DNA of 64,000 nucleotides from Lysobacter sp. cf310 (lineage in GTDB: Bacteria > Pseudomonadota > Gammaproteobacteria > Xanthomonadales > Xanthomonadaceae). Positions 36,101 through 47,769 of the stretch are shown piece by piece (the stretch's first letter is position 1; each line of letters starts with the position of its first letter). The stretch spans positions 124,001 to 188,000 of the forward strand of contig NZ_FOSS01000005.1 in the NCBI RefSeq assembly GCF_900114355.1, in the 5' to 3' direction. Both the position numbers and the translations under genes were made by a program. The notes beneath the pieces were generated by a model. That model was not told where the DNA came from, made no database searches, and was given only the letters and a program-made list of their open reading frames with translations.

Positions 36101-37114
36101 TCAGGCGTGATGCAAACCGAACCAGCGCCGCGGCAGCAGCAGTTTCAGCGCGCGCTCGGCGCTTTTGCGGCGCAGGCCGGGTTGCAGCAGGCCGCGCAGC
36201 ACGGGGCCCAGCCACTGGTGGCGCTGGTGCTGGAGGATGGCTTCGCGCGCGTCGGCTTCGATGCGGTACATGGCCAGCACGTTGCGGGCGTCGCGCAGGG
36301 CGCGGCCGCGCAGCTCGGGCATCTGGCCCATGCAGTGCTCCAGATCGTCGGCGGTGCCGCGGTAGAAGCGCACGGTGCGCTCGTAGCGGCGGCGCACCGC
36401 GACCTCGGGCGCTTCGTCGCGCGCGAACACGCAGCCGCTGACGCTGCCGGGGTGGCGGCGGTACTGCAGCAGCGGTTGGCGCAGGCACAGCGACTGCCCG
36501 AGCAGCGCGCCGCGCAGGCTCAGGGCGTTGTCTTCGATCGGGCCCAGCAAGGGGCCGAAGCGGTCGTAGACCTCGCGGCGGAACGCGAGGGTGGCGCCGA
36601 GCAGACCGATCAGGCGGCCGATGCGCACGTAGTAGTCGAGCTCGTAACGCTCGGGGCGGCGGCGGAAGCGGATGTCGATGCGCTGGCCGTCGGCGTCGAT
36701 GCAGTCGAAGTCGCTGCCCAGCACCATCGCCTCGGGCGCTTCCTCGAACGCGCGCAGGATGGTCGCCACGCGCTCGGGATAGGCGATGTCGTCGCCGGCC
36801 ATCATCACCACGATCTCGCCGCGCGCCAACGCCATGGCGTCGTTGAAATGCGCGGCCACGCCCAGGTTATGCGCGGTGCGGCGCACGCTGACCTCGTGGA
36901 TGCCGCGATAGGCGGCCACGACTTCGCGGGCGATCTCGTAGGTGCCGTCGTCCGAACTATCGTTGGAGACGATGATCTCGCAAGGCACGGTCTGGGCGAA
37001 GGCGCCTGCGAGCGCGGCGCGGATGTAGGCAGCGTCGCGGTAGCACAACAACAGCACGCTGACCGCGGGTCTCGACGCGGTCAGCGTTGGGATGCAGGCG
37101 CCCCCCTCGCCCAT
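36101..37114 (-). CDS. Glycosyltransferase family 2
   Basis: A 337-residue GT-A enzyme. The N-terminal VSVLLLCYRDAAYIRAALAGAFAQTVPCEIIVSNDSSDDGT and the GEIVVMMAGDDIAYPERV block (DxD region) are typical of family 2. A later GPIEDNALSLRGAL segment includes the acceptor-side acidic residues. It probably transfers a sugar from a nucleotide donor to a surface polysaccharide. No polysaccharide cluster surrounds it, so the product is unknown. It ends 12 bp before a REP and is followed upstream by maeB on the same strand. Confidence 0.9.
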   Translation of the reverse strand: MGEGGACIPTLTASRPAVSVLLLCYRDAAYIRAALAGAFAQTVPCEIIVSNDSSDDGTYEIAREVVAAYRGIHEVSVRRTAHNLGVAAHFNDAMALARGEIVVMMAGDDIAYPERVATILRAFEEAPEAMVLGSDFDCIDADGQRIDIRFRRRPERYELDYYVRIGRLIGLLGATLAFRREVYDRFGPLLGPIEDNALSLRGALLGQSLCLRQPLLQYRRHPGSVSGCVFARDEAPEVAVRRRYERTVRFYRGTADDLEHCMGQMPELRGRALRDARNVLAMYRIEADAREAILQHQRHQWLGPVLRGLLQPGLRRKSAERALKLLLPRRWFGLHHA

Positions 37115-37126
37115 GCGGCGGCTACG

Positions 37127-39412
<2,286 letters not shown>

Positions 39413-39622
39413 CGCGGGTGGGCTGCCGTGGCGGGGCCGGAAGGTGAATGGACTAGCAGTCTAATGGATAGCCACGCGGTATTCGCACGCGCCTTCGGTG
39501 CCGTTCATTAGTACTTTGGCGTTACCCCCCTACCCGGCCGCGGGCGTGCGGCAGCCGACGGGGCCGTATGGCCTTGCTTGCGGGCAGGCGACACAATGCG
39601 CGTCCCCCAGGCCGGAACCGTC

Positions 39623-40969
39623 ATGAACTCGACCCCCTCGCGGTCCTGGCCGCATTGGACCTTGCCGATCCTGGTGCTGGCCGGCGTGCTGCTTGCGCAG
39701 TCGTTGCTGGTGTTCAATCCGGGCTATTACAGCCACGACGAGCTGCAATGGGCGGCGTATGCGGGCCAACACCCGGGCTGGCACTTCCGCGGCTATCTGT
39801 GGGCGGACGTGCAGTCCTTTCAGTATCGGCCGCTGACTTTCTCCTTATGGCTGTGGCTGTCCGAGCACCTGTTCGCGCGGCCGATGCTGTTCCACGGCCT
39901 GATGGTGAGCCTGGGCGGGCTCAACGCGGCGATGCTGGCGGTGCTGTTGCGCCGCTTCGGCGTGGCCACCGGCCCGGCCGGCGCCGGCGCGCTGGTGTTC
40001 GCGCTGGGACCGTTCGCGGCCCTCACCCACGGCTGGGTCGGGACCTTGGCGGATCTGATCTGGGTCGGCTGCGCCCTGCTGGTGGCCCTGCTCGCGCAAC
40101 GCGAACGGCCCGGTTTCGTAAGCTGGGTCGCGGTGTTCGTGCTCACCTCGCTGGCGCTGTTGGCCAAGGAAGCCGGCATCGTGATCCCGGCCCTGCTGGG
40201 CTTGGCCTGGCTGTTTCTGGGCCGGCGCCGCGAATGGCTGATCGCGGCCGTGGTCGCGGGCCTGCCGGTGGCGATCTATCTGGCCCTGCGCATCGGCGTG
40301 CTGCTGTTCTCGCCGCGCGAGGCCGCCAACTACGGTTGGAGCCTGGCCTTCATTCCCGAACGCTGGCTGGAATATCAGCTGTATCCGCCGATCGCGACCA
40401 AAATGGCGATCGCCGGCACACTTTCGCGTGGGCTGGGCGATGGCCGGGTCTGGCTGGCGATCCTGGTCTGGCTGGCGACCGCGGCCGCCTTGTGGCGGGT
40501 CGGCGCGCGCTGGTGCCTGGGCTGGCTGTTGGCCGGCACCGCGGCGCTGGGGCCGGTGATGATCCTGGCCGAGTCGGCCAATCAATACGGTTACGGCTAC
40601 GCGGCCGCGACCGCGGCGGTGTGCGCGGCGGCCTGGCCGCACATGCGGCGCTGGGGGCGGGTGGTGCTGATCGTCGCGGCGCTGTTGAGCGTGTGGCACG
40701 GCGTCAACGTGATGCGGCGCATGCACGAGGTCGGACGCATCCAATCGGTGTACTCGCCGGCGCTGGCGCGCGCGGTATCGCAGGCGCCGGCCGCGGGCGT
40801 GCGCTTGAAGCCGGCCGATATCGGGCAGGCGTGGATCTACGAGCGGCTCTCGCACGACATTCCGAGCTACGCCGGCGTCGAGATCGGCGACCGGGTCACG
40901 CTGGTCGCGGCGAACGAAGCCGCGGACTACGAGATCCAGCGCGACGGGTCGCTTAAACCGCTGCGCTGA
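39623..40969 (+). CDS. Multi-spanning membrane protein, GT-C-like
   Basis: A 448-residue protein with about ten hydrophobic helices, for example LPILVLAGVLLAQSLLVF and WVAVFVLTSLALLAKEAGIVIPALLGLAWLFL. The first external loop contains NPGYYSHDELQWAAYA, resembling the acidic catalytic loop of GT-C glycosyltransferases (ArnT/PMT type). A soluble C-terminal part of about 90 residues follows the last helix. It may transfer a sugar from a lipid donor, but this is inferred from layout. The start at 39623 follows GGAAC. Confidence 0.65.
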   Translation: MNSTPSRSWPHWTLPILVLAGVLLAQSLLVFNPGYYSHDELQWAAYAGQHPGWHFRGYLWADVQSFQYRPLTFSLWLWLSEHLFARPMLFHGLMVSLGGLNAAMLAVLLRRFGVATGPAGAGALVFALGPFAALTHGWVGTLADLIWVGCALLVALLAQRERPGFVSWVAVFVLTSLALLAKEAGIVIPALLGLAWLFLGRRREWLIAAVVAGLPVAIYLALRIGVLLFSPREAANYGWSLAFIPERWLEYQLYPPIATKMAIAGTLSRGLGDGRVWLAILVWLATAAALWRVGARWCLGWLLAGTAALGPVMILAESANQYGYGYAAATAAVCAAAWPHMRRWGRVVLIVAALLSVWHGVNVMRRMHEVGRIQSVYSPALARAVSQAPAAGVRLKPADIGQAWIYERLSHDIPSYAGVEIGDRVTLVAANEAADYEIQRDGSLKPLR

Positions 40970-41008
40970 GCGTTCGCCGCGATCGATCATTACGTCAGGC
41001 GACGCGTC

Positions 41009-41645
41009 TGTGGGAGCGGCGTAAGCCGCGATCGTGCACCTTCGGCCACGTCGACATCGCGGCTTACGCCGCTCCCACAGGAAGCAAGCGCTTGCTTCTC
41101 GTCTGGACCCCTTGCTCGGATGACCCAACCACCACCTGTAGGAGCGGCGCAAGCCGCGACCCGCGCAGGCAGCCGAAGCTACGTGGTCGCGGCTTACGCC
41201 GCTCCTACCCCAAGGCAGGGCACGAGCTTAAGCGCGACGACGAACGCGACGTTTTCTGTGGGAGCGACGTTTTCTGTAGGAGCGACGTTTTCTGTGGGAG
41301 CGGCGTGTTCTGTGGGAGCGGCGTGAGCCGCGATCGCGCAGCTCCGGCCACGTCGACATCGCGGCTTACGCCGCTCCCACAGGAAGCAAGCGCTTGCTTC
41401 TCGTCTGGGCCTGTTACTCGGATGATCCGACTACTACCTGTAGGAGCGGCGCAAGCCGCGACCCGCGCAGGCAGTCGAAGCTACGTGGTCGCGGCTTACG
41501 CCGCTCCTACCCCAAGGCAGGGCACGGACTTAAGCGCTACGACTAACGCGACGTTTTCTGTGGGAGCGGCGTAAGCCGCGATCGCGCCCCTTCGGCCACG
41601 TCGACATCGCGGCTTACGCCGCTCCCACAGGAAGCAAGCGCTTGC
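41009..41645. repeat. REP array with higher-order tandem repeat
   Basis: About 640 bp of alternating inverted REP pairs. GTGGGAG/GCGAT pairs alternate with GTAGGAG/GCGAC pairs. The whole block repeats: the segment around CACGTCGACATCGCGG recurs at 41047, 41349 and 41597, spacings 302 and 248 bp. The 54-bp difference equals three extra copies of an 18-bp unit (GACGTTTTCTGTGGGAGC) at 41248-41319. Each block also carries the palindrome GCAAGCGCTTGC. No gene lies in the 794 bp between the GT-C-like gene and the DUF1704 gene. Confidence 0.85.
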
Positions 41646-41763
41646 TTCTCGTCCAGACCTGTTGCTCGGATGACACGAGCACTGTCTTTAGCAGCGGCGA
41701 TCGCGGCGTGTGAGCGGAGGCAATCCCCGTGGGGCCGCGCCCCCACAAAGCGCAGCGCCGCCG

Positions 41764-43038
41764 TTACACGTCCGGCGCTCCACCCGTATCGGCGATGCTG
41801 TCCAGACGGATGCGATTGGCGAACAGCGAGAACGCGAGCATGCCGGCCAGGCCGTTGGCGCGCTGGATCCACGGCGGCATCCAGCGCGGCGGTTTGATCA
41901 CGCCGGCCTGGAACAGCGGTTCGAAGCGCTGCACGTCGGCCAGGGTCATCTTGCCGGCGAACAGCCAGCGGCACAGATGCAGCTTGCGGCTGCGCAGCGC
42001 CCAGCGGAAGAAGGTGTGCACGCCGACCAGGCCGCGCAGGTAGACGGTGTCCTTGGTGAAGGCCGCGCCGCCGTTCGTGGGCACGCCACGGAACACGCGC
42101 TGCGCCGAGGCGAAGCTGTCTTCCTGCGACTGCCCTGCATCCAGGAAATAACGGAACACCTGGATGAAGTCGGCGCCGTCCAGCGCCATCGCCACCGCCT
42201 CGATACGCAGGCTCAGCCGCTTCATGCGGCCGATGTCGATGCTGCCGGTGATCTGCTCAGCGAAGGTCGCCAAGCCTTCCTGGGTCGCGGTGCCGCGCGG
42301 CGAGGACAGCGCCAGGCTGGGCAGCACGTGCTGCTCGCGGCCGTTGAGGGCGGTCAGCGAGTGCACGAAGGCTTCGTGCTGCAGCAGCTGGTCGCGGTCG
42401 TAATCGCTGAAGGCCGCGCCGCTGCGCAGGCGGATGCGGGTGGCGCCGGCGGCGGCCTTGGCGATCAGGTCCGGGTCCAGCATCACTTCGATCACGCGAC
42501 CGTCGAAGTAGTCGTCCAGATCGCGCTGCAATTGCAGATGCAAAGCGGTGGCCGAGATCTTCACGGTCTCCGCCGGCGACATCAGCTCATGGTCGAGTTC
42601 GTCGGCGATGGAAATGAAGTGGCGCGCGGCCTCGCGCGTGCTCGGGCCGTGGCCCGGCAAGGCTTCGTCGGGCTTGCCGAACAGTTCGATCGACAGCGCG
42701 GTCACACGCGGGCTGCCCAACGCTTCCAGTAACTCGGCGGCGATGCCCCAACTGTGCGCGGACTCGCTCAGGTACTGGCCCAGCGGATGGTCGGGGTCGG
42801 CCTCGGCGGCGACCGCGGCGAGCTCGCGGCGGACTTCGCTGAAGTCGAGTTTGGGATAGGCGATCTGCGGCAGGATCGCGGCGCCGCGCGCGTAATCGGC
42901 CAGGAACTGCGTCTCCAGCCCGGCCGGCCAGCTCGCCAGGGTCAACAGCTTGACCTCGCGCGCGGCGCGCACCATGCGCGCGTCCAGCAGCGCGTGGTGC
43001 TGGATGTCGGGCGGCAGCTCGAAGGGGTGGGCGCTCAT
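41764..43038 (-). CDS. DUF1704 (QEGLA-motif) putative metallopeptidase
   Basis: A 424-residue protein. It has the HExxxH-type zinc motif QLLQHEAFVHSLT and the family hallmark ATQEGLATFAEQ. The N-terminal part (ARMVRAAREVKLLTLASWPAG) and the C-terminal RVFRGVPTNGGAAFTKDTVYLRGL are also conserved. The family is often labelled flavohemoglobin expression-modulating QEGLA protein and is related to the eukaryotic tubulin carboxypeptidase MATCAP. The substrate in bacteria is unknown. The open frame continues upstream but only mirrors the rsgA gene; the start is the ATG at 43038. Confidence 0.85.
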   Translation of the reverse strand: MSAHPFELPPDIQHHALLDARMVRAAREVKLLTLASWPAGLETQFLADYARGAAILPQIAYPKLDFSEVRRELAAVAAEADPDHPLGQYLSESAHSWGIAAELLEALGSPRVTALSIELFGKPDEALPGHGPSTREAARHFISIADELDHELMSPAETVKISATALHLQLQRDLDDYFDGRVIEVMLDPDLIAKAAAGATRIRLRSGAAFSDYDRDQLLQHEAFVHSLTALNGREQHVLPSLALSSPRGTATQEGLATFAEQITGSIDIGRMKRLSLRIEAVAMALDGADFIQVFRYFLDAGQSQEDSFASAQRVFRGVPTNGGAAFTKDTVYLRGLVGVHTFFRWALRSRKLHLCRWLFAGKMTLADVQRFEPLFQAGVIKPPRWMPPWIQRANGLAGMLAFSLFANRIRLDSIADTGGAPDV

Positions 43039-43079
43039 GTCGTCCGCCGCAGCCAGGGCAACAGCAAATTCTCGCAGCT

Positions 43080-43190
43080 CCCCATTTGCAAAGGGGGGAA
43101 TGGCATGGAGCAAGGTGGTAATGGGTAACGACAGTCGGTCTGTTCCCCCCTTTGCAAAAGGGGGGCTGGGGGGGATTTGCTTTTCCGCCG
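43080..43190. repeat. C/G-run intergenic repeat
   Basis: CCCCATTTGCAAAGGGGGGA and its near-inverted copy CCCCCCTTTGCAAAAGGGGG, followed by GGGGGGATTTGCTTTT. The same type of element occurs twice at 51.5-51.7 kb, so it is a dispersed repeat different from the REPs. It fills the gap between the DUF1704 and rsgA genes. Confidence 0.6.
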
Positions 43191-43205
43191 CAACCATTCC
43201 ACCCG

Positions 43206-44327
43206 CTAATGCTTCCCGTACTTGTCGTCCAAGCGCTTGTTCAGGGCCTTGCCCAACACCTTTTCCTGCGACTTCTGCACGCGCCGAGTGGCCAGCTTGT
43301 TGGCCGCACCGGCGACCTCGTCGCGCAGCTTCATATAGTTGGCGAAGCGCTGCGGATCGAGCTTGCCGGCCTCGATCGCCGCGCGCACCGCGCAGCCGGG
43401 TTCGCGCGCGTGCGAGCAGTCGCGGAACTTGCACTGCTGGGTCAGGGCTTCGATGTCGCTGAAGTTCTCGGCGACGTTTTCCTCGCCGGTGGGCTTGAGT
43501 TCGCGCATGCCCGGGGTGTCGATCAGGCAGGCGCCCGAGGGCAAGGGGATCAGCGCACGGTGGGTGGTGGTGTGGCGGCCGCGGTCGTCGCTGGCGCGCA
43601 CCTCGCCGGTCTTCATGCGTTCGACGCCCAGCAGGGTGTTGGTCAGCGTGGACTTGCCGGCGCCAGAGGAGCCCACCAGCACCGCGGTGCGGCCCGGCAG
43701 CAGCCAGGGATTGAGCGCGGCCACCGAGTCCGGATCCTTGGCGTTGACCGGGCGCACGGCGATGTTCTGCGCGGCCAGTTCGACCAGGGTGGCCATGGCC
43801 TCGGGCAGGGTTTCCGGGTCGGCGGCATCGGCCAGGTCGGACTTGGTCAGCACGATCACCGGCTCGGCGCCGCCGCCGACCAGCAGCAGGTAGCGCTCGA
43901 TGCGGCGCGGATTGAAGTCGGCGTCCAGGCCGCAGACGATGAAGACGGTATCGACGTTGGCCGCGATCAACTGCTGCTTGTAGTGCTCGCCGGCCGCGCC
44001 GCGCTTGATCGCGGTGCGCCGCGGCAGCAGGGCCACGATCTTCTGGTTGCCGCCGGGCGCCCCCTCGATCAGGACCCAGTCGCCCACGCCGGGGCGCTGT
44101 TCGGGCGGGAAGCGCGGGCGCTGCCACTCGGGCAGGGATTCCACCGGGAAACCGCTTTCAGGCCCGTCCGCGACCACATAGCCGCTGCGGTGCTGTTCGA
44201 CCACCCGCACCGGACGGGCCTCGGGATGGGCCGCCAGCGCCTCGCGCCAGCTGGGTTCGGTCGGCAAGGACTCTCCGGTTGGCAGGGGCCAACCGATCGC
44301 CAGCAGCGCGGCGAGCTCGGGGGTCAA
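43206..44327 (-). CDS. rsgA: Ribosome small-subunit GTPase A
   Basis: A 373-residue circularly permuted GTPase. Order of motifs is G4 VLTKSDLAD, G1 GSSGAGKSTLTN, G2 RHTTTHRALI, G3 LIDTPGMRE. An N-terminal OB-fold (VVADGPESGFPVESLP, PGVGDWVLIEG) and a C-terminal zinc knuckle (CKFRDCSHAREPGC) complete the family. It matures the 30S subunit. No ATG is in frame upstream of the homology: the best start is TTG at 44327 (LTPELAALLAIGW), and a further TTG at 44432 is possible. Divergent from the aminotransferase gene. Confidence 0.93.
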   Translation of the reverse strand: MTPELAALLAIGWPLPTGESLPTEPSWREALAAHPEARPVRVVEQHRSGYVVADGPESGFPVESLPEWQRPRFPPEQRPGVGDWVLIEGAPGGNQKIVALLPRRTAIKRGAAGEHYKQQLIAANVDTVFIVCGLDADFNPRRIERYLLLVGGGAEPVIVLTKSDLADAADPETLPEAMATLVELAAQNIAVRPVNAKDPDSVAALNPWLLPGRTAVLVGSSGAGKSTLTNTLLGVERMKTGEVRASDDRGRHTTTHRALIPLPSGACLIDTPGMRELKPTGEENVAENFSDIEALTQQCKFRDCSHAREPGCAVRAAIEAGKLDPQRFANYMKLRDEVAGAANKLATRRVQKSQEKVLGKALNKRLDDKYGKH

Positions 44328-44522
44328 AACGGGGTGGGCGGGCTGTGCATGGCGGGATTCTACATAGGCCGGCGCGGCCCGCCGCACCGCGGGTCGCCCG
44401 ATCGCGCGCCCGGACCGGAACGCCGCGCACAAACGGGGCCCCGGGCGGCGCGCGGCGGCGGCTGTTTCGGCGCGCCGATTCGGCTAGTCTGGCGGGTATT
44501 CCGCTCAAAACACCGCCCCGCA

Positions 44523-45776
44523 ATGTCCCTGCCCCCTTTGAAGACCCGCGAACGCCTGTCCGAAGTCCGTTACGAAATCCGCGGCGAACTCGCCCGGCGC
44601 GCACGCGAACTCGAGGCCCAGGGCCGCAAGCAGATCAAGCTCAACATCGGCAACCCCGGCGCCTTCGGTTTCCGCGCCCCGGAGCACCTGCAGCGCGCGA
44701 TCGCCGAGCGCATCGCCGACACCGACCCCTACACCCACCAGCAGGGTTTGCCGGCCGCGCGCGAAGCCATCGCCGCCTTCCATAAGCAGCGCGGCACGCC
44801 CAACGCCTCGCCCGAGCGCGTGTTCGTCGGCAACGGCGTCAGCGAGCTGATCGACCTCAGCCTGCGCGCGCTGCTCAATCCCGGCGACGAAGTGCTGCTG
44901 CCCTCGCCCGACTACCCGCTGTGGTCGGCCGCGACCATCCTCAACGACGGCCGCCCGGTCTATTACCGCTGCCAGCCCGAGAACGGCTTCCTGCCCGACC
45001 CGGACGAGATCGAACAACTGATCTCCAGCCGCACCCGCGCGATCGTGCTGATCAACCCCAACAACCCGACCGGCGCCGCCTATCCGCGCGAGCTGATCGA
45101 GAAGATCGTCGCCATCGCCGCGCGCCACAAGCTGCTGCTGATGTGCGACGAGATCTACGACTCCATCCTGTACGACGGCGCCCAGTTCACCCCGGTCGCG
45201 CCGATCGCCGGCGACCTGCCCTGCCTGAGCTTCGGCGGCCTGTCCAAGGTCCACCGCGCCTGCGGCTGGCGCGTGGGTTGGGCGGTGCTGTCCGGCGACC
45301 CGGTGGCCAGCGGCGATTTCCACCACGCCATGGACCTGCTGGGCGCGCTGCGCCTGTGCGCCAACGTGCCTGGCCAGTTCGCGATCGAAGCCGCCTTGCA
45401 CGGCGAGGACACCATCGCGCCCTTGTGCGCGCCGGGCGGCCGTCTGTACGAAGCGCGACGCGCGGTGATCGAAGCCGTGGACGCCAGCAAGCATCTGGAG
45501 CTGGTCGCGCCGGCCGGCGCGCTGTACGCGTTCCCGTCCGTGGTCGGTCCGGCCGCGCAGGGCTTCGACGACCACAAGTTCGCCTTGGAGCTGCTGGAAA
45601 CGGAAGACGTGCTCGTGGTGCCGGGCTCCAGCTTCAACGTGCCCTACCGCAATCACTTCCGCGTGACCCTGCTGCCGCAGCCGGAGGATTTGCGCGAGGT
45701 CTTCCACCGCATCGAGCGCGTGCTCGACCGCCACGCCGAGCGCGCGGCCGAGGCCAGCCGCGCCGCCGTGGCCTGA
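44523..45776 (+). CDS. Class I aminotransferase, AlaA-like
   Basis: A 417-residue PLP enzyme. Key features: LNIGNPGAFGF, PYTHQQGLPAAREAIAAFH, INPNNPTGAAYP with the substrate-side Asn, CDEIYDSILYD and the Schiff-base lysine Lys242 in GGLSKVHRACGWRVGW. The pattern fits the alanine aminotransferase AlaA group (alanine and pyruvate with glutamate). The SGNH hydrolase gene follows 8 bp downstream, suggesting one transcript. The frame upstream of 44523 only mirrors rsgA. Confidence 0.92.
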   Translation: MSLPPLKTRERLSEVRYEIRGELARRARELEAQGRKQIKLNIGNPGAFGFRAPEHLQRAIAERIADTDPYTHQQGLPAAREAIAAFHKQRGTPNASPERVFVGNGVSELIDLSLRALLNPGDEVLLPSPDYPLWSAATILNDGRPVYYRCQPENGFLPDPDEIEQLISSRTRAIVLINPNNPTGAAYPRELIEKIVAIAARHKLLLMCDEIYDSILYDGAQFTPVAPIAGDLPCLSFGGLSKVHRACGWRVGWAVLSGDPVASGDFHHAMDLLGALRLCANVPGQFAIEAALHGEDTIAPLCAPGGRLYEARRAVIEAVDASKHLELVAPAGALYAFPSVVGPAAQGFDDHKFALELLETEDVLVVPGSSFNVPYRNHFRVTLLPQPEDLREVFHRIERVLDRHAERAAEASRAAVA

Positions 45777-45784
45777 GTCGCGCC

Positions 45785-46420
45785 GTGGCCGTGCCGCTGC
45801 CCTTGCAGCCCTACCTCGCGCTGGGCGACAGCTACACCATCGGCGAAGCGGTCGAGGAAGCGGGGCGTTGGCCGGTGCAGCTGGCACGCGCCCTGCGCGA
45901 CGAGGGCGCGACCCTGGCCTGGCCGCGCATCATCGCCACCACCGGCTGGACCACCGACGAGCTCAGCACGGCCCTGGACGCAGCCGAGCCGCTGGGGCGC
46001 TGGGAGCTGGTCAGTCTGCTGATCGGCGTCAATAACCAGTACCGCGCGCGCAGCGTGGCCGACTACGTCGGCGAGTACCGCGCCCTGCTGCAACGCGCGA
46101 TCCGTTATGCCGGCGATCGCCCGCAGCGCGTGCTGGCGATGTCGATCCCGGACTGGGGCGTGACCGCGTTCGGCCAGCGCGACGCGCGCGGCAGCGCCAC
46201 CATCGGCGCCGAGATCGACGCCTACAACGAGGCCGCGCGCGCGATCTGCGAGCGTCACGGCGTGGCCTGGGTCGACATCACCCCGGTCTCGCGCGAGCTC
46301 GGCGCGCAGGCGGCGATGCTGGCCGAGGACGGCCTGCACCCGTCGGCGGCGATGTACACGCATTGGACGCAACGCGCGCTTCCGGTGGCGCGGCGCCTGC
46401 TGGCGAACGGCGGTCGCTGA
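45785..46420 (+). CDS. SGNH/GDSL-type hydrolase
   Basis: A 211-residue esterase-fold protein. Block I is YLALGDSYTIGE with the nucleophile Ser, block III is IGVNNQYR, and block V is EDGLHPSAAMYTHW with the catalytic Asp and His. There is no signal peptide. The start is a GTG at 45785 (or 45791), 8 bp after the aminotransferase stop, so it is probably co-transcribed. The substrate is unknown; it may be an ester of a small molecule or acylated sugar. Confidence 0.88.
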   Translation: MAVPLPLQPYLALGDSYTIGEAVEEAGRWPVQLARALRDEGATLAWPRIIATTGWTTDELSTALDAAEPLGRWELVSLLIGVNNQYRARSVADYVGEYRALLQRAIRYAGDRPQRVLAMSIPDWGVTAFGQRDARGSATIGAEIDAYNEAARAICERHGVAWVDITPVSRELGAQAAMLAEDGLHPSAAMYTHWTQRALPVARRLLANGGR

Positions 46421-46508
46421 GCCTGCGCGACACGCGATTTCCATCGCGGCCGACGGCAATGCCACACTGCGTCCGCGGACCCACCGCCAGCGGAGCCAGC
46501 AGGAAGCG

Positions 46509-47204
46509 ATGAACGAAGCGGCACAAGCGATGGCCAACGGGCAGGCGCTGCGGATCGCGCGCGCCTTCCTGCCCGAGCATCCGCTCGGCAACCGTTGGGA
46601 CTACTACTACAGCCGCGCCAAGCTCGGCAGCGACCCGCTCTACCCCGGTGTGAGCGCGGCCCTGCGCGGCAGCCGCGCGCCCTTGCTGGACCTGGGCTGC
46701 GGGCTCGGCTTGCTCGCCCACACCTTGTACGCCGACGGCATCCAACTGCCCTACCGCGGCGTCGACAGCGACGCCGGCAAGATCCGCCGCGCCACCCGCG
46801 CCGCTGCGCGCGCGGGCCTGCGCGAGACACGCTTCGACACCGTCGACCTGGCGCGCGAAGTGCCCGAGCACCGCGGCAGCGTGGTGATGCTGGACGTGCT
46901 GCAGTTCATCCCGCCGGCCGCGCAGGCGCACGCGATCGACGCCATGATCGCGATGCTGACCCCGGGCGCACGGCTGGTGATCCGCACCGGCCTGGACGAC
47001 GGCACCGGCCGCGCCCGCGTCACCCGCATCACCGACGTGTTCTCGCGCGTGGTCGGCTGGATGAACGCGATGCCGCGCTATTACCCCAACGGCGACGACT
47101 TGCGCGCGCGATTGCGCGACGCCGACCTGGCGGTGGAGTTCACGCCGCTGTTCGGCAAGACACCGTTCAACAACTGGCGGATCGTGGCGACGAAGCCGGA
47201 GTAG
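46509..47204 (+). CDS. Class I SAM-dependent methyltransferase
   Basis: A 231-residue enzyme with the SAM-binding glycine loop PLLDLGCGLGLLAHTLY, the acidic end of strand 2 in YRGVDSDAGKIRRA, and the VVMLDVLQFIPP strand 4. The C-terminal TPGARLVIRTGLDDGTGRA completes the Rossmann fold. Substrate unknown. An AGCAGGAAGCG site precedes the ATG. It may belong to the aminotransferase/SGNH unit, which ends 88 bp before. Confidence 0.85.
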   Translation: MNEAAQAMANGQALRIARAFLPEHPLGNRWDYYYSRAKLGSDPLYPGVSAALRGSRAPLLDLGCGLGLLAHTLYADGIQLPYRGVDSDAGKIRRATRAAARAGLRETRFDTVDLAREVPEHRGSVVMLDVLQFIPPAAQAHAIDAMIAMLTPGARLVIRTGLDDGTGRARVTRITDVFSRVVGWMNAMPRYYPNGDDLRARLRDADLAVEFTPLFGKTPFNNWRIVATKPE

Positions 47205-47230
47205 CTTGGCGGCGGCTAGGTTCGCCCCGG

Positions 47231-47284
47231 TGCTTCCTGTGCTTCCTGTGCTTCCTGTGCTTCCTGTGCTTCCTGTGCTTCCTG
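47231..47284 (+). repeat. Six 9-bp tandem repeats at a REP edge
   Basis: Six perfect copies of TGCTTCCTG running directly into a REP (TGGGAGCGGCGTAAGCC). CTTCCTGTGGG is the usual left border of this REP type, so the tandem seems to be an expansion of the border sequence. Confidence 0.9.
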
Positions 47285-47755
47285 TGGGAGCGGCGTAAGC
47301 CGCGATCGCGCAAGTTCGGCCACAGCGAAATCGCGGCTCACGCCGCTCCCAGAGAAATCAAGCGCATGGTCTTAGGGGAGGAGCGACGCAAATCGCAACC
47401 GCGTCTCTCCGGCCACCTGCGCGGTCGCGGCTCGCGCCGCTCCTACAATGGCCAGCGCGGTGCTTTGGGGTAGGAGCGGCGCAAGCCGCGATCGCGCAAC
47501 TTCGGCCACAGCGAAATCCCGGCTCGCGCCGCTCCCACAGAAATCAAGCGCGCGGTCTCGGGGTAACAGCAAACGCAGCGCCTTGGGGTAGGAGCGACGT
47601 AAGTCGCGACCGCGCACTGCGGCCACCGGTGCAGGTCGCGGCTCACGCCGCTCCTACAGGGAGCAAACGCACTGCTTTGGGGTAGGAGCGACGTAAGTCG
47701 CGACCGCGTCGCTGCGGCTACCTGCGCGGTCGCGGCTCGCGCCGCTCCTACAAGG
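47285..47755. repeat. REP array
   Basis: Five REP pairs in alternating orientation between the methyltransferase and the polysaccharide deacetylase genes. Both variants occur: GTGGGAG/GCGAT near 47290 and mostly GTAGGAG with GCGACG/GTCGC further right. The spacers share short blocks such as CGCAACTTCGGCCACAGCGA. No gene is supported here. Confidence 0.8.
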
Positions 47756-47769
47756 GCCAGCGCGACGCC

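Noticed and set aside
41120-41326. Open frame with SVGATFSVGATFSVGA repeats
   Set aside because: The periodic peptide is only the translation of the 18-bp REP-border tandem; there is no ribosome-binding site.
41009-41645. CRISPR-like appearance of the repeat array
   Set aside because: The repeats are palindromic REPs in alternating orientation with conserved spacers and no cas genes; spacer sequences repeat rather than being unique.
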